Source: G963923955 sp963923955 (GTDB taxonomy: Bacteria; Pseudomonadota; Gammaproteobacteria; Eutrophobiales; Eutrophobiaceae). Taken from it: a stretch of DNA of 64,000 bases. The notes beneath the pieces were generated by a model. That model searched no databases. It was given only the letters and a program-made list of their open reading frames with translations, and was not told the origin of the DNA. Both the position numbers and the translations under genes were made by a program. The stretch's first letter is position 1. Every line of letters begins with the position of its first letter. Below, piece by piece: positions 1 to 8,729 of this stretch. The stretch spans positions 434,001-498,000 of the forward strand of contig OZ000552.1 in the NCBI GenBank assembly GCA_963923955.1, given 5' to 3'.

Positions 1-636
1 CCTGCCGCGCGCCTGTTTGAAGAGAGCTTGAAGCTGTTTCTAAGCGGTGCTGCCGTGCAGAGCTTTGAGCTGTTGCGGCGCTATGCGCTGTTTGCCGTCT
101 TGTTCCCGCAGACAGAAGCCGCGCTGGCCGTGGAAGAGGACGGCTTTCCGCAGACCCTGTTAATCCATGCGCTGGAAAATACCGATAGCCGCCTGGCCGC
201 GGACAAGCCGGTAACCCCGGGTTTTCTGATTGCCGCCTTGTTGTGGGATGCCATGCACAGGCTGGCGGATAACTATGTCCGCAGCGGCATGCGCGAGGTC
301 GATGCCTTGTCCCTGGCCGGTGATGTCGTCATCTCCAAACAGACCAGCAGCACCAGCATGCCGCGGCGCTTTACCCAGATGGCGAGGGAGATCTGGCAGT
401 TGCAGCCGCGCCTGAAACGACATAAGGGCAAGCAACCACAGCGCCTGTTGCAACATCCGCGTTTTCGCGCCGCCTATGACTTTTTGCTGTTGCGCGTACA
501 GGCCGGCGAGCCATTGCAAGAACTGGCGGATTGGTGGACGGATGTCCAAAAGTCTATGCCGGAGCGACACGCCCGGCCGTCTGCGGCGGGCAAGCGCCGC
601 CATTATTATCAACGCCGGCGCCGCCCCACGGCCTGA
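1..636 (+). CDS. pcnB: Poly(A) polymerase I, C-terminal part (5' end outside window)
   Basis: The frame is open from the first base, so this is the 3' part of a longer gene. It encodes the helical arm and tail of a bacterial poly(A) polymerase, which adds 3' A-tails to RNA and promotes its decay. The opening stretch (PARLFEESLKLFLSGAA, then FELLRRY) is a conserved PcnB segment. The C-terminus is very basic (KRRHYYQRRRR), as expected for the RNA-binding tail. The nucleotidyltransferase core lies upstream and cannot be inspected. The TGA stop shares its last base with the ATG of folK, so the two are probably translationally coupled. Confidence 0.9.
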   Translation, partial: PAARLFEESLKLFLSGAAVQSFELLRRYALFAVLFPQTEAALAVEEDGFPQTLLIHALENTDSRLAADKPVTPGFLIAALLWDAMHRLADNYVRSGMREVDALSLAGDVVISKQTSSTSMPRRFTQMAREIWQLQPRLKRHKGKQPQRLLQHPRFRAAYDFLLLRVQAGEPLQELADWWTDVQKSMPERHARPSAAGKRRHYYQRRRRPTA

Positions 637-1139
637 TGAGCATCGCCTATGTCGGCCTGGGCAGTAACCTTGAGCGCCCAATGTCCCAATTATCCAGCGC
701 CCGATCAGCGCTGGCACAACTGCCGCAGACCAGCCTGCTCAGGCACTCCTCGTATTATCGAAGCCGACCGCTGGGGCCCGAGAAGCAGCCGGATTTTATC
801 AATGCGGTCGCGGCGCTTGAGACATCGCTTGCCCCGGTCAAGCTCCTGGATAAACTACTGGAGATTGAAACACAGCAGGGCAGGGTGCGCAGCCGGACAC
901 GTTGGGGCCCGCGGACCCTGGATCTGGATCTGCTGCTATATAATACCGAAGAGTTGGATGAGCCGCGCCTGGTCATCCCGCACCCGGAGATGAGCAGGCG
1001 TAATTTTGTCCTGGCGCCGTTGGTTGAGATTGCGCCGCAGGTGCTGATCCCCGGCTACGGCTTAGCGCACGCGCTATTGGAAAAAGTCGGCCATGCCGGC
1101 CTGCAGGTGGTGGAGCACGGTGTCTGGAGAAGTACCTGA
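636..1139 (+). CDS. folK: 2-amino-4-hydroxy-6-hydroxymethyldihydropteridine pyrophosphokinase
   Basis: FolK transfers pyrophosphate from ATP to 6-hydroxymethyl-dihydropterin in folate synthesis. The 167-residue product has the family start MSIAYVGLGSNLERP and the HPPK signature RWGPRTLDLDLLLY, whose two Asp residues bind Mg2+, followed by the conserved IPHPEMSRRNFVLAPL. The ATG at 636 overlaps the pcnB stop. An in-frame extension back to 531 lies inside pcnB and is not part of the family. The 3' end overlaps the next gene by 20 nt. PcnB-folK-panBC is a common gammaproteobacterial arrangement. Confidence 0.95.
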   Translation: MSIAYVGLGSNLERPMSQLSSARSALAQLPQTSLLRHSSYYRSRPLGPEKQPDFINAVAALETSLAPVKLLDKLLEIETQQGRVRSRTRWGPRTLDLDLLLYNTEELDEPRLVIPHPEMSRRNFVLAPLVEIAPQVLIPGYGLAHALLEKVGHAGLQVVEHGVWRST

Positions 1140-1764
1140 GTACATTGTCGTGGAAGGACCGATCGGCGTCGGGAAGACCGCCCTGGCCCGCCGCCTGGCG
1201 GAGAGCTTCAACATTGCGTTGATGCTGGAGATGGCAGGGGAGAATCCCTTTTTGCCGCGCTTCTACGCAGACCCGAAGTCAACGGCATTGCCCACCCAGC
1301 TGTACTTTTTATTTCAGCGGGCGCGGCAGGTGCAGGCGCTGCGGCAGGCCGATATGTTCAGGCCAAGGCGGGTGGCGGATTTTCTGATGCAAAAAGATCG
1401 CCTGTTCGCCCGCTTGGCCCTGGATGAAGATGAGCTGGCGCTCTATGATCAGGTCTATCATCGCCTGACGCTGGAGGCACCGGTGCCGGACCTGGTCATC
1501 TATCTGCAGGCGCCGGTGGAGGCGCTGCTAAGGCGCATATTTGCGCGCGGCATCGCCTATGAGAGAAACATTGATGAGGAATATCTTGAGAAGGTCGCGG
1601 CCGCCTACATAGAATTTTTTTATCATTATGAGGCCTCCCCCCTGCTGATCGTCAACACCGCCGAGCTGGATGTTGCCGCTAATAGCCAGGACTATGAGTT
1701 GTTGCTTGCGCGTATCCATGCCCTATCCCCCGGCCGACATTATTTTAATCCACAGCAGCTATGA
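1120..1764 (+). CDS. Deoxynucleoside kinase (dNK/dGK/dCK family)
   Basis: This is a 214-residue P-loop kinase of the deoxynucleoside kinase family, which phosphorylates salvaged deoxynucleosides. It shows Walker A GPIGVGKT near the N-terminus, the acceptor-side segment QKDRLFARLAL, a Q-A-P motif after the LVIYL strand and an Arg-containing lid region (FARGIAYERNIDEEYL). I chose GTG 1120 because the AGGTGGTGGAG stretch just upstream is a good ribosome binding site; an in-frame ATG at 1093 lies deeper in folK. The stop overlaps the panB ATG by 4 nt. Which deoxynucleoside it prefers cannot be told from sequence. Kinases of this type between folK and panB recur in non-enteric gammaproteobacteria. 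Confidence 0.85.
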   Translation: MSGEVPEYIVVEGPIGVGKTALARRLAESFNIALMLEMAGENPFLPRFYADPKSTALPTQLYFLFQRARQVQALRQADMFRPRRVADFLMQKDRLFARLALDEDELALYDQVYHRLTLEAPVPDLVIYLQAPVEALLRRIFARGIAYERNIDEEYLEKVAAAYIEFFYHYEASPLLIVNTAELDVAANSQDYELLLARIHALSPGRHYFNPQQL

Positions 1765-2561
1765 GTAAAAAAATAACCGTGCCCAGGCTGTCTGCGATGA
1801 AGCAGGCGGGTGAGAAGATCGTGAGCCTGACGGCGTATGATGCCGGCTTTGCGCGCATCTTGGATGCGGCGGGGGTTGAGATAATCCTCATCGGTGATTC
1901 GCTGGGCATGGTACTGCATGGTGAGGAAGACACCTTACAGGTCAGCATGGACGACATGGCCTATCACACGCGCCTGGTCAGCCGCGCTGTCGAGCGCGCC
2001 TTAATCGTCAGCGATATGCCCTATATGAGTTATCCTTGCGCCGAGGTGGCGGCGCTAAACGCCAGGCGTCTGTTGGATGAGGGCGGGGCGGATGTCGTCA
2101 AGCTGGAGGGGGCGGATGCAGCTACGCTGGCGATCATAAGACAGCTTGGCGAACACGGTATCGCCGTCTGTGGGCATGTGGGCCTGCAGCCGCAGTCGGT
2201 GGAGAAATATGGCGGTTATAAGGTGCAGGGGCGCGATGAGGCCGGGGCCAAGCGAATCTTTGAGGAGGCCCAGGCCCTGGAAGCGGCGGGTGCGATCATG
2301 GTGGTGCTGGAATGTATCCCGGCAGGGCTTGCCGATCAGATCAGCGCAGCCATCACCATTCCCACCATCGGCATCGGCGCCGGGCCGGGCTGTGACGGCC
2401 AGGTGCTGGTTTTGTATGACGCACTGGGCATTTCCAGTCGTATTCCTAAGATGGCAAAGGATTTTCTGGCGGAAGAGAAAAGCGTCTTTGCCGCAGTGCA
2501 ACACTATGTCTTGGCCGTTAAATCTGGTACCTTCCCCGCTGCTGAACATAGTTTTACCTAG
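1761..2561 (+). CDS. panB: 3-methyl-2-oxobutanoate hydroxymethyltransferase
   Basis: PanB makes ketopantoate from alpha-ketoisovalerate and methylene-tetrahydrofolate, the first step of pantothenate synthesis. The 266-residue protein is full length. It has the Mg2+-binding IGDSLGMVLHG and VSDMPYMSY motifs, then GHVGLQPQSV and the signature IPTIGIGAGPGCDGQVLV. It starts in an ATGA overlap with the kinase gene and is followed 11 nt later by panC, forming a pan operon. Confidence 0.97.
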   Translation: MSKKITVPRLSAMKQAGEKIVSLTAYDAGFARILDAAGVEIILIGDSLGMVLHGEEDTLQVSMDDMAYHTRLVSRAVERALIVSDMPYMSYPCAEVAALNARRLLDEGGADVVKLEGADAATLAIIRQLGEHGIAVCGHVGLQPQSVEKYGGYKVQGRDEAGAKRIFEEAQALEAAGAIMVVLECIPAGLADQISAAITIPTIGIGAGPGCDGQVLVLYDALGISSRIPKMAKDFLAEEKSVFAAVQHYVLAVKSGTFPAAEHSFT

Positions 2562-2572
2562 CAAGGAGCAGC

Positions 2573-3487
2573 ATGAGCGCAATACAGATCCAGCAGACGA
2601 GTCCCCGCCCGGGCCTGGCAACAGTATATGAGCTCGCCGCCCTGCGCGAGCAGGTCTCGGCCTGGAAGAATCGGGGCTTAAGCATTGCCTTTGTCCCCAC
2701 CATGGGAAACCTGCACAAGGGCCACCTGTCCTTATTAGAACGTGCGCGCGAGATTGCAGATAAGGCGGTGCTCAGCATCTTTGTCAACCCCGTCCAGTTC
2801 GGCCAGGGCGAGGACTATGACAAATACCCCAGCACCCTTGCAGCAGACAGCAGGAAGCTGAGTGCGCACGGCCTGGATCTCTTATTCGCCCCGGACCTTG
2901 CGCAGCTCTACCCAGGCGGCCTTGATATTGATACGCGGGTGAGTGTGCCCGGCCTGTCAACGATCCTGTGTGGCGCGTTCCGGCCCGGTCATTTCTCAGG
3001 CGTGGCCACCGTCGTCACAAAATTGCTTTTTAATGTGCAGGCCGATGTGGCGCTATTTGGTGAGAAGGATTATCAACAACTACTCGTTATCCGCCGCGTG
3101 GTGGCGGATCTGTGCGTACCGGTGGAGATAATTGGCATGCCAATCATACGAGAGGCCGATGGTCTGGCGATGAGTTCACGCAACGCCTATCTGCTTGCGG
3201 CGGAAAGGGCAAGGGCGCCGATTATTTATCAGACCCTGCGCCATGCGGCGGAAGCATTACATGAAGCACCTGATAAGATAGCGGCAATCGAAGCCGATGG
3301 CCGGCAGCGTCTTGCACGGGCCGGACTAAGGCCAGAATATTTTAGCATACGCCGCAGTGAGGACCTGGCTGCGCCAGGGCCTGGCGATGCAAGGCTTTCC
3401 ATCCTGACCGCAGCCTGGTTGGGTGCGGCGAGATTGATAGATAACGTAAAGGTTATCTTGGCAAAACCGCTTGGCGAGATCGCTTAA
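2573..3487 (+). CDS. panC: Pantothenate synthetase (pantoate-beta-alanine ligase)
   Basis: PanC condenses pantoate with beta-alanine, using ATP, to give pantothenate. The 304-residue protein carries the nucleotidyltransferase-type motif PTMGNLHKGHLSLL, then SIFVNPVQFG, FGEKDYQQL and the KMSKS-like MSSRNAYL. It has about 15 extra residues before the usual family start. An AAGGAGC ribosome binding site precedes the ATG. Product order panB-panC-panD gives the full route apart from PanE/IlvC ketopantoate reduction. Confidence 0.97.
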   Translation: MSAIQIQQTSPRPGLATVYELAALREQVSAWKNRGLSIAFVPTMGNLHKGHLSLLERAREIADKAVLSIFVNPVQFGQGEDYDKYPSTLAADSRKLSAHGLDLLFAPDLAQLYPGGLDIDTRVSVPGLSTILCGAFRPGHFSGVATVVTKLLFNVQADVALFGEKDYQQLLVIRRVVADLCVPVEIIGMPIIREADGLAMSSRNAYLLAAERARAPIIYQTLRHAAEALHEAPDKIAAIEADGRQRLARAGLRPEYFSIRRSEDLAAPGPGDARLSILTAAWLGAARLIDNVKVILAKPLGEIA

Positions 3488-3527
3488 AATTTAGGGCTAA
3501 AAAACGGCTTTCAGGTTCGGAGAATAG

Positions 3528-3914
3528 ATGATCATGCAGCTGACCATGTTAAAGGCAAAATTACACCGGGCTCGCGTTACCCATGCCGAGCGCGACTATG
3601 ACGGCTCCTGTGCGATCGATGGCGAGTTGCTGGATCGTTCCGGCATACATGAATTTGAGCAGGTGGATATCTACAACATCAGCAATGGCGAGCGCTTCAC
3701 TACCTATGCGATCCGGGCGGCGGCGGGCTCCGGCATTATTTCATCCAATGGCGCGGCGGCGCACAAGGCCGGGCCGGGCGATAGGCTGATCATCTGTAGT
3801 TATGTCAGGATCGATGAGGCCGAGCTGGGCCGGCACAAACCCGTATTGATCTATCTGGATGAACAGAACAGCATTCGGAGAGTAAAAGACAAGATTCCCG
3901 TCCAGGCCGCTTGA
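3528..3914 (+). CDS. panD: Aspartate 1-decarboxylase proenzyme
   Basis: PanD makes beta-alanine from aspartate for PanC. It is a pyruvoyl enzyme made as a proenzyme that self-cleaves between Gly and Ser. The cleavage site is visible as YDGSCAID, with Ser27 counted from the chosen start. Other family marks are KLHRARVTHAE, the YAI segment and the conserved NGAAAH. The length of 128 residues is typical. ATG 3528 is preceded by GGAG at good spacing; ATG 3534 (giving Ser25, as in E. coli) is possible. Confidence 0.96.
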   Translation: MIMQLTMLKAKLHRARVTHAERDYDGSCAIDGELLDRSGIHEFEQVDIYNISNGERFTTYAIRAAAGSGIISSNGAAAHKAGPGDRLIICSYVRIDEAELGRHKPVLIYLDEQNSIRRVKDKIPVQAA

Positions 3915-3958
3915 GCATGCCGGCTTGTTGCCTGACACCTTTTGCAGACGAGCAGAGC

Positions 3959-5245
3959 CTAGTCTCTTAAGCGCTGAGCAAGTGACAGGCCCTTTAGCAG
4001 GTTCAGGGCCTCGTGCAGGGCATAATCCTTAATGAACAGTGAGGCATTGGCGTCTTTCTGATCGCTTTCGGCCTGCGTCTCTCCATCATCGCCGGTATCA
4101 TTTTCCAGGTGGCGGCTCAGGTTTATTTCTTTCACGCCCGGGTTATTTTCCTCGATGCTTTCCAATTTGAGACGCTTGAGAATAATGTCGGGCGTGATCC
4201 CTTCCGCCTGGATGGAGCGACCTGACGGCGTGTAATAACGGGCAGTGGTCAGTTTTAATGCGGCCTCGCTATTCATCGGCAGGATGGTCTGCACCGAGCC
4301 CTTGCCGAAGGTCTTCTCGCCCATGATGATGGCGCGGTTGTGGTCTTGCAGGGCGCCGGCGACAATCTCTGAAGCAGAGGCCGAGCCGGCATTCACCAGC
4401 ACGACCAGCGGTGCGCTATTGAGCAGATCGGTCGGCTTGGCGTTAAATTTCAGCTGTGAATCCTTCACCCGCCCCTCGGTATAGACGATGAGACCCTCAT
4501 TAAGAAAGCTGTCCGACACGCCGACCGCTGCGCTTAACACGCCGCCGGGGTTGTTACGCAGATCCAGCACCAATCCTTTCAAGGCATTATCCGATTGCAG
4601 TTTTTTTAGTTCTCTTTTCAGATCATCGGCGGTGTGGAGTTGAAAATTTGAAATGCGCAGATAGGCAAAACCGGGTTCGAGTATGCGGCTGCGCACGCTC
4701 TTCACCTGGATTACCGCGCGGGTCAGCGTGATCTTGATCGGCCTCTCCTCGCCCTCGCGCAGAATGGTGAGTTCAACATCTGTATCCGGCCTGCCGCGCA
4801 TCTGCTTTATCGCATCATTTAACGACATGCCCTTCACCGGCGTACCGTCCAGCCGGATAATCAGGTCGCCGGCCATGATGCCTGCGCGCGCCGCGGGCGT
4901 GTCGTCAATCGGCGCGATAACCTTTATAAAGCCGTCTTCCATGCCGACCTCAATGCCCAGACCGCCGAATTTTCCCGAGGTCCCTTCCTGCAGATCGCTG
5001 TAGGCCTCCTTGTCCAGATAGGAAGAATGCGGATCGAGCCCTTCGAGCATGCCGCGAATGGCATTCTCTAAAAGCGCCTTGTCCTCCACCTTTTCAACAT
5101 AGTCATTTTTTATCTTGGCAAAGACCTCGGTGAAGGATCGGAGTTCATCTAAGGGCAACTCCTCAGAAGGGGAGGCCGGCAGGGAAATGCTTAGGCCCAG
5201 CAGTGTGAGGAAAAGGATGCGATGGGTTAAGGTTATTTTCATCAT
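3959..5245 (-). CDS. ctpA: Carboxy-terminal processing protease, peptidase family S41
   Basis: This is a periplasmic tail-specific serine protease. Residues 1-24 look like a signal peptide (basic start, hydrophobic LFLTLLGLSISL, cleavage near ASP). A PDZ domain lies around 90-165 (GLGIEV, then AGIMAGDLIIRLDG). The S41 core carries the Ser/Lys dyad: Ser290 in GSASASEI and Lys315 in GEKTFGKGSVQ, 25 residues apart as in E. coli Prc. An acidic low-complexity stretch sits near residues 370-400. It is last in gpmI-envC-ctpA, 131 bp after envC. Such proteases trim envelope proteins and murein hydrolases; the substrate here is unknown. Confidence 0.93.
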   Translation of the reverse strand: MMKITLTHRILFLTLLGLSISLPASPSEELPLDELRSFTEVFAKIKNDYVEKVEDKALLENAIRGMLEGLDPHSSYLDKEAYSDLQEGTSGKFGGLGIEVGMEDGFIKVIAPIDDTPAARAGIMAGDLIIRLDGTPVKGMSLNDAIKQMRGRPDTDVELTILREGEERPIKITLTRAVIQVKSVRSRILEPGFAYLRISNFQLHTADDLKRELKKLQSDNALKGLVLDLRNNPGGVLSAAVGVSDSFLNEGLIVYTEGRVKDSQLKFNAKPTDLLNSAPLVVLVNAGSASASEIVAGALQDHNRAIIMGEKTFGKGSVQTILPMNSEAALKLTTARYYTPSGRSIQAEGITPDIILKRLKLESIEENNPGVKEINLSRHLENDTGDDGETQAESDQKDANASLFIKDYALHEALNLLKGLSLAQRLRD

Positions 5246-5376
5246 GGTGTTAATGCGCCTTGTTTAATTACTATGACAGCGGGTGCTTACAGAAATTCAT
5301 TTGCTTAGATGATTGGGAAGTTTTATCGAAATCATACAGTGCCGGCGCATGGGCGGCAAGGAATGAAATGCTGCGA

Positions 5377-6525
5377 CTATTTTCTGCACCATAATTGCGG
5401 GTTCTCCGGTGTGCCGTTTTTGCGGATTTCAAAATAAAGCGCTGCTTCTTGTTGTCCGCCGGTATCGCCGGCCCGGGCGATCACCTCGCCGGTCTTAACC
5501 CAATCGCCGGATTTTTTTATCAGGGCCTGGTTGTGGCCGTACAGGCTCATGTAGCCGTCGCCGTGGTCGAGGATTAACAATAATCCCATGTTCCTGAACC
5601 ATTCTGCAAAGATGACCTTGCCGGTGCTGACTGCATGAATGTCGGCGCCGTTTTGCGCCTGAATGATAACGCCCTGCCAGCGCAGTCTGCCGCCCTTTTT
5701 TTGCTGTCCGAAGCGATGCGCAAAGCGCCCGTCAAGCGGCCAGTTGAGGGTGCCCTTGAGGGAAGCAAAGGGCGGCAGGTTTTCATAGCGCTCAACAATC
5801 GATTCCTGCTCTTGCAGTTTCGCTATAAGCAAGGCGAGTTCCGCCTCGTCTCGTTGCAGCATCTCCAGCTGCCGGTTTTGATCCCGAGTATATTCTTCCA
5901 GTTGTTGCAAGGTCTTGCCCCTGGCGCGGCGATAGGCACTATATTCATCCAGCCGGGTCTCCTCGCTTGCCTGGAGCTGCGTAAGCTGCTGCGCCTCTGA
6001 TGCGATGCTCTGCTGGGTTGCAATGATCTGCTCCAGTGCCGCGGTTACTGTAGTGATGCGCTGGGTGCGGGCGCGGTTAAGATACTTGTGATAGGCAAGC
6101 ACCCGACCGACCAGGGCCGGGTCTTCCTGGTTCAACAACAGCTTTATGTAGTCGTTTCTGCCGGTCTTATAGGCAACACGGATCTGTTGGGCGAGTAATT
6201 TTTGTTCATTGCTCAGTGCGGCTTCTTGCGTATTCTGCTCCGCTTCCAGCCTCGCCAAGGCATCTTTCTTCTCAGCAATCCTGCCTTGCAGTTCAGCAAT
6301 CGTCCCGGCCACCCTTGCCGCCGCAGATTCAAACTCCTGTAACTCCTGCAGGAGTTCTTCCGAGCGGCTGCCGGCCTGCTGAATACTGGCTTCGACATCT
6401 TGTATCTGGGCGCGCAGTGATTCAAGTTCAGCGGCCCTTTGCGCGGCTGTATCCGTCTCGGCCAGCACCATCACGCCGGTGCTTAAAAAAACCGAACAGC
6501 ATAGTGATCTCAGGTAGCGGGTCAT
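5377..6525 (-). CDS. envC: Murein hydrolase activator EnvC (coiled coil + degenerate LytM domain)
   Basis: A 382-residue secreted protein with a signal peptide (SLCCSVFLSTGVMVLA), a long coiled coil over roughly residues 25-255 rich in Glu/Gln/Leu, and a C-terminal M23/LytM domain. The domain lacks metal-binding residues of active LytM peptidases: the second strand reads RWQGVII instead of a H..G.D type motif, and the final HxH-like site is LYFEIR. This is the same degeneration as in E. coli EnvC, which activates amidases AmiA/AmiB at the septum rather than cutting murein. It follows gpmI by 14 nt, the E. coli gene order. Confidence 0.92.
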   Translation of the reverse strand: MTRYLRSLCCSVFLSTGVMVLAETDTAAQRAAELESLRAQIQDVEASIQQAGSRSEELLQELQEFESAAARVAGTIAELQGRIAEKKDALARLEAEQNTQEAALSNEQKLLAQQIRVAYKTGRNDYIKLLLNQEDPALVGRVLAYHKYLNRARTQRITTVTAALEQIIATQQSIASEAQQLTQLQASEETRLDEYSAYRRARGKTLQQLEEYTRDQNRQLEMLQRDEAELALLIAKLQEQESIVERYENLPPFASLKGTLNWPLDGRFAHRFGQQKKGGRLRWQGVIIQAQNGADIHAVSTGKVIFAEWFRNMGLLLILDHGDGYMSLYGHNQALIKKSGDWVKTGEVIARAGDTGGQQEAALYFEIRKNGTPENPQLWCRK

Positions 6526-6539
6526 GGGTGCTAATCCTG

Positions 6540-8099
6540 TTATGCTGTTTGGAGGGCTTGTTCCTGCAAGCTTAGCAGCGGCCTGCCGGTCATCTCATCG
6601 GGTTGTTCCAGCCCCATGAGATACAACATGCTGGGGGCAATGTCGCACAGGGCACCGACGCCGGGCTGTTCCATCAACGCATGGCGCTCGCTGATAAAAA
6701 GAAAAGGCACCAGGTTATTGGTGTGCGCAGTATGCGGCTGGGTCTTGGTACGCATCTGCTCGGCATTGCCATGATCCGCGGTGATCAACAGTTCCCCGCC
6801 GGCCTTCAGGCAGGCCGCGGCGATTTTATCCAGGCATTTATCCAGCGCCTCGATGGCCTTGACGGCGGCATCAAAATCGCCGGTATGGCCAACCATATCG
6901 GCATTGGCGAAGTTACAGATAATCGCATCGTATTTGTTAGCCTCGATCGCCGTGACCATTTTGGCGGCGACTTGCGGGGCGCTCATCTCCGGCTGCAGAT
7001 CATAGGTTGGCACATCAGGAGAAGGCACCAGGATACGCTCTTCGTTTTGAAAAATGTTCTCCTCACCGCCGTTGAAGAAGAAGGTTACATGCGCATATTT
7101 CTCGGTCTCGGCGATGCGTAGCTGATGCAGGCCGCATGCGGCCACATACTCCCCAAAGCCCTTGCTCAATCGCTGCGGCGGGAAGGCAACCGGGAAATCA
7201 AACTCCGCCTTGTACTCGGTCATGCTGATAAAGGCCGCAAGCTCGGGCAGACGGGAACGCGGGAAGGCATCAAATTGCTTTTCAGTAAAGGCCCGGGATA
7301 AGAGCCGGGCGCGGTCGGCGCGATAATTGGCGAAGACAAGCACATCGCCGTCTTCGATGCAGCGGGCTTGGCCTCCGGTAACAACAGCAGTCGCCTTGAC
7401 AAACTCATCCGTCTCGCCACGCGCATAGGCCGCCTCAATGCCCTGCATGGCGCTGTCGGCGCGGTATTGTGCCATGCCTTCACAGAGCAGCGCATAGGCC
7501 GCGGCGATACGCGCCCAGTTCTGGTTCCTGTCCATCGCATAGTAACGCCCGATCAGGCTGGCGATTTTCCCCGCCCCGAGTCCCTGCATCCGGCGCTCGG
7601 CCTGCGCAATGTATTCCCTGGCGCTCTGCGGCGGCGTGTCTCGACCGTCAAGGAAGGCATGCAGATAGATATTTTCAAGTCCACATTGTACTCCTAACTC
7701 GATCAGGGCGAAGATATGCTCCTGATGACTGTGCACCCCGCCGGGGGAGAGCAGGCCGAGAATATGCAGGCTCTTTCCATTTCTCGCCGCGGCTTGAAGC
7801 GGTGCGCGCAGGGTTGCATTATGATAAAACGAGCCGTCTTCAACGGCCCGCGTGATGCGCGTGAAATCCTGCTCGACGATGCGGCCGGAGCCGATGTTCA
7901 TGTGGCCGACCTCGGAATTTCCCATCTGCCTATCAGGCAGGCCGACGTCCGTGCCGGAGGCACTGATCAGTGTATGCGGATAGTTCGCCCAGAATCGGTC
8001 CCAGGCCGGCTTTCTCGCATGACTGATCGCATTAAATTCAGATTCTTTAGAATAGCCCCAGCCATCCAAGATAATCAAAATAGTCGGTCTGTGTCTCAT
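6540..8099 (-). CDS. gpmI: Phosphoglycerate mutase, 2,3-bisphosphoglycerate-independent
   Basis: GpmI interconverts 3- and 2-phosphoglycerate in glycolysis using two Mn2+ ions. The 519-residue protein starts with TILIILDGWG (Asp12, metal ligand) and contains the phospho-serine motif QMGNSEVGHMNIG (Ser62). Further marks are HAFLDGRDTPP, GRYYAMDR and the metal-site segments ICNFANADMVGHTG and LITADHGNAEQM. It is first in the minus-strand gpmI-envC-ctpA unit and divergent from yibN across a 185-bp gap. Confidence 0.97.
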   Translation of the reverse strand: MRHRPTILIILDGWGYSKESEFNAISHARKPAWDRFWANYPHTLISASGTDVGLPDRQMGNSEVGHMNIGSGRIVEQDFTRITRAVEDGSFYHNATLRAPLQAAARNGKSLHILGLLSPGGVHSHQEHIFALIELGVQCGLENIYLHAFLDGRDTPPQSAREYIAQAERRMQGLGAGKIASLIGRYYAMDRNQNWARIAAAYALLCEGMAQYRADSAMQGIEAAYARGETDEFVKATAVVTGGQARCIEDGDVLVFANYRADRARLLSRAFTEKQFDAFPRSRLPELAAFISMTEYKAEFDFPVAFPPQRLSKGFGEYVAACGLHQLRIAETEKYAHVTFFFNGGEENIFQNEERILVPSPDVPTYDLQPEMSAPQVAAKMVTAIEANKYDAIICNFANADMVGHTGDFDAAVKAIEALDKCLDKIAAACLKAGGELLITADHGNAEQMRTKTQPHTAHTNNLVPFLFISERHALMEQPGVGALCDIAPSMLYLMGLEQPDEMTGRPLLSLQEQALQTA

Positions 8100-8128
8100 A
8101 ATTGATTTTTAAGTGTTATTAAAAGTAG

Positions 8129-8154
8129 CTAAGGTTTTCTAAGGTACGGCTAAG
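8129..8154. repeat. Three CTAAG repeats at helical spacing in the gpmI/yibN gap
   Basis: CTAAG occurs at 8129, 8139 and 8150, spacings of 10 and 11 bp, close to one DNA turn. This lies in the divergent promoter region 30-55 bp upstream of the gpmI start. It could be a protein-binding array; with such a short motif, chance is a real alternative. A similar set of CTAA words lies before the tRNA-tuf promoter. Confidence 0.3.
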
Positions 8155-8234
8155 TCTAGCATGAAATTAGCCCCAAGATTGCAGGTGCTGTAAATAACGT
8201 AGGTCTGTGCCATAGGCGATCAGCACTTATTTCA

Positions 8235-8243
8235 TGCTATGAT
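8235..8243 (+). promoter_or_regulatory. Possible extended -10 promoter element for yibN-secB-gpsA
   Basis: TGC followed by TATGAT matches an extended -10 box (TGn plus TATAAT-like hexamer), about 42 bp before the yibN ATG. No good -35 hexamer stands at the right distance, which is tolerated with an extended -10. This is an inference from sequence only. Confidence 0.35.
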
Positions 8244-8284
8244 TGCCGCTTCTTTTTAAGCACAACGGAAATAATTGATCGGCT

Positions 8285-8716
8285 ATGGAAAAACTGCCTG
8301 AATTTATTGCCAATCATCTCTTTCTCTCGATGCTGTTTATTGCCATTCTCAGCATGCTGTTGTGGAATTTATTCGGGAGTGCGATGACGGGCATCCAGCA
8401 GATCCCGGCTGCCGAGGTCACCCGGCTGATGAATCATGAAAAGGGCCTGGTGTTGGATGTGCGTTCCGTGGATGAGTATGCCAGTGGACATATCTTGAAT
8501 GCGATCAATATTCCGGATAAGGCGATCACACAAGAGCAGAAAAAACTGCAAAAACACAAACAACTCCCGGTCATTACTTATTGCAACAGTGGCACCGTGT
8601 CAACACGCAGCGCACGCACCCTGAAGATGCAGGGCTTTGAGAAAGTATATTGTCTAAGCGGTGGGCTGCGCGCCTGGCAGGTTGCTAATCTGCCGATTAC
8701 GAAAGATAAAAAATAG
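8285..8716 (+). CDS. yibN: Membrane-anchored rhodanese-like protein YibN
   Basis: A 143-residue protein with one N-terminal membrane segment (LFLSMLFIAILSMLLWNLF, about residues 12-31) and a cytoplasmic rhodanese domain. The domain shows LVLDVRSVDEYASGHI, the active-site loop YCNSGTVS with the catalytic Cys, and the closing LSGGLRAWQVANLP. E. coli YibN sits in the same place before secB; its in vivo role is poorly defined, though it is linked to the membrane and protein export. E. coli has grxC between yibN and secB; here secB follows after 13 nt with no glutaredoxin gene. Confidence 0.88.
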   Translation: MEKLPEFIANHLFLSMLFIAILSMLLWNLFGSAMTGIQQIPAAEVTRLMNHEKGLVLDVRSVDEYASGHILNAINIPDKAITQEQKKLQKHKQLPVITYCNSGTVSTRSARTLKMQGFEKVYCLSGGLRAWQVANLPITKDKK

Positions 8717-8729
8717 AGCCTAGTCAGCT

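Noticed and set aside
5377..6525. EnvC homologue as an active M23 endopeptidase
   Set aside because: Metal-binding residues are replaced in the same way as in E. coli EnvC, so an activator role is the better reading.
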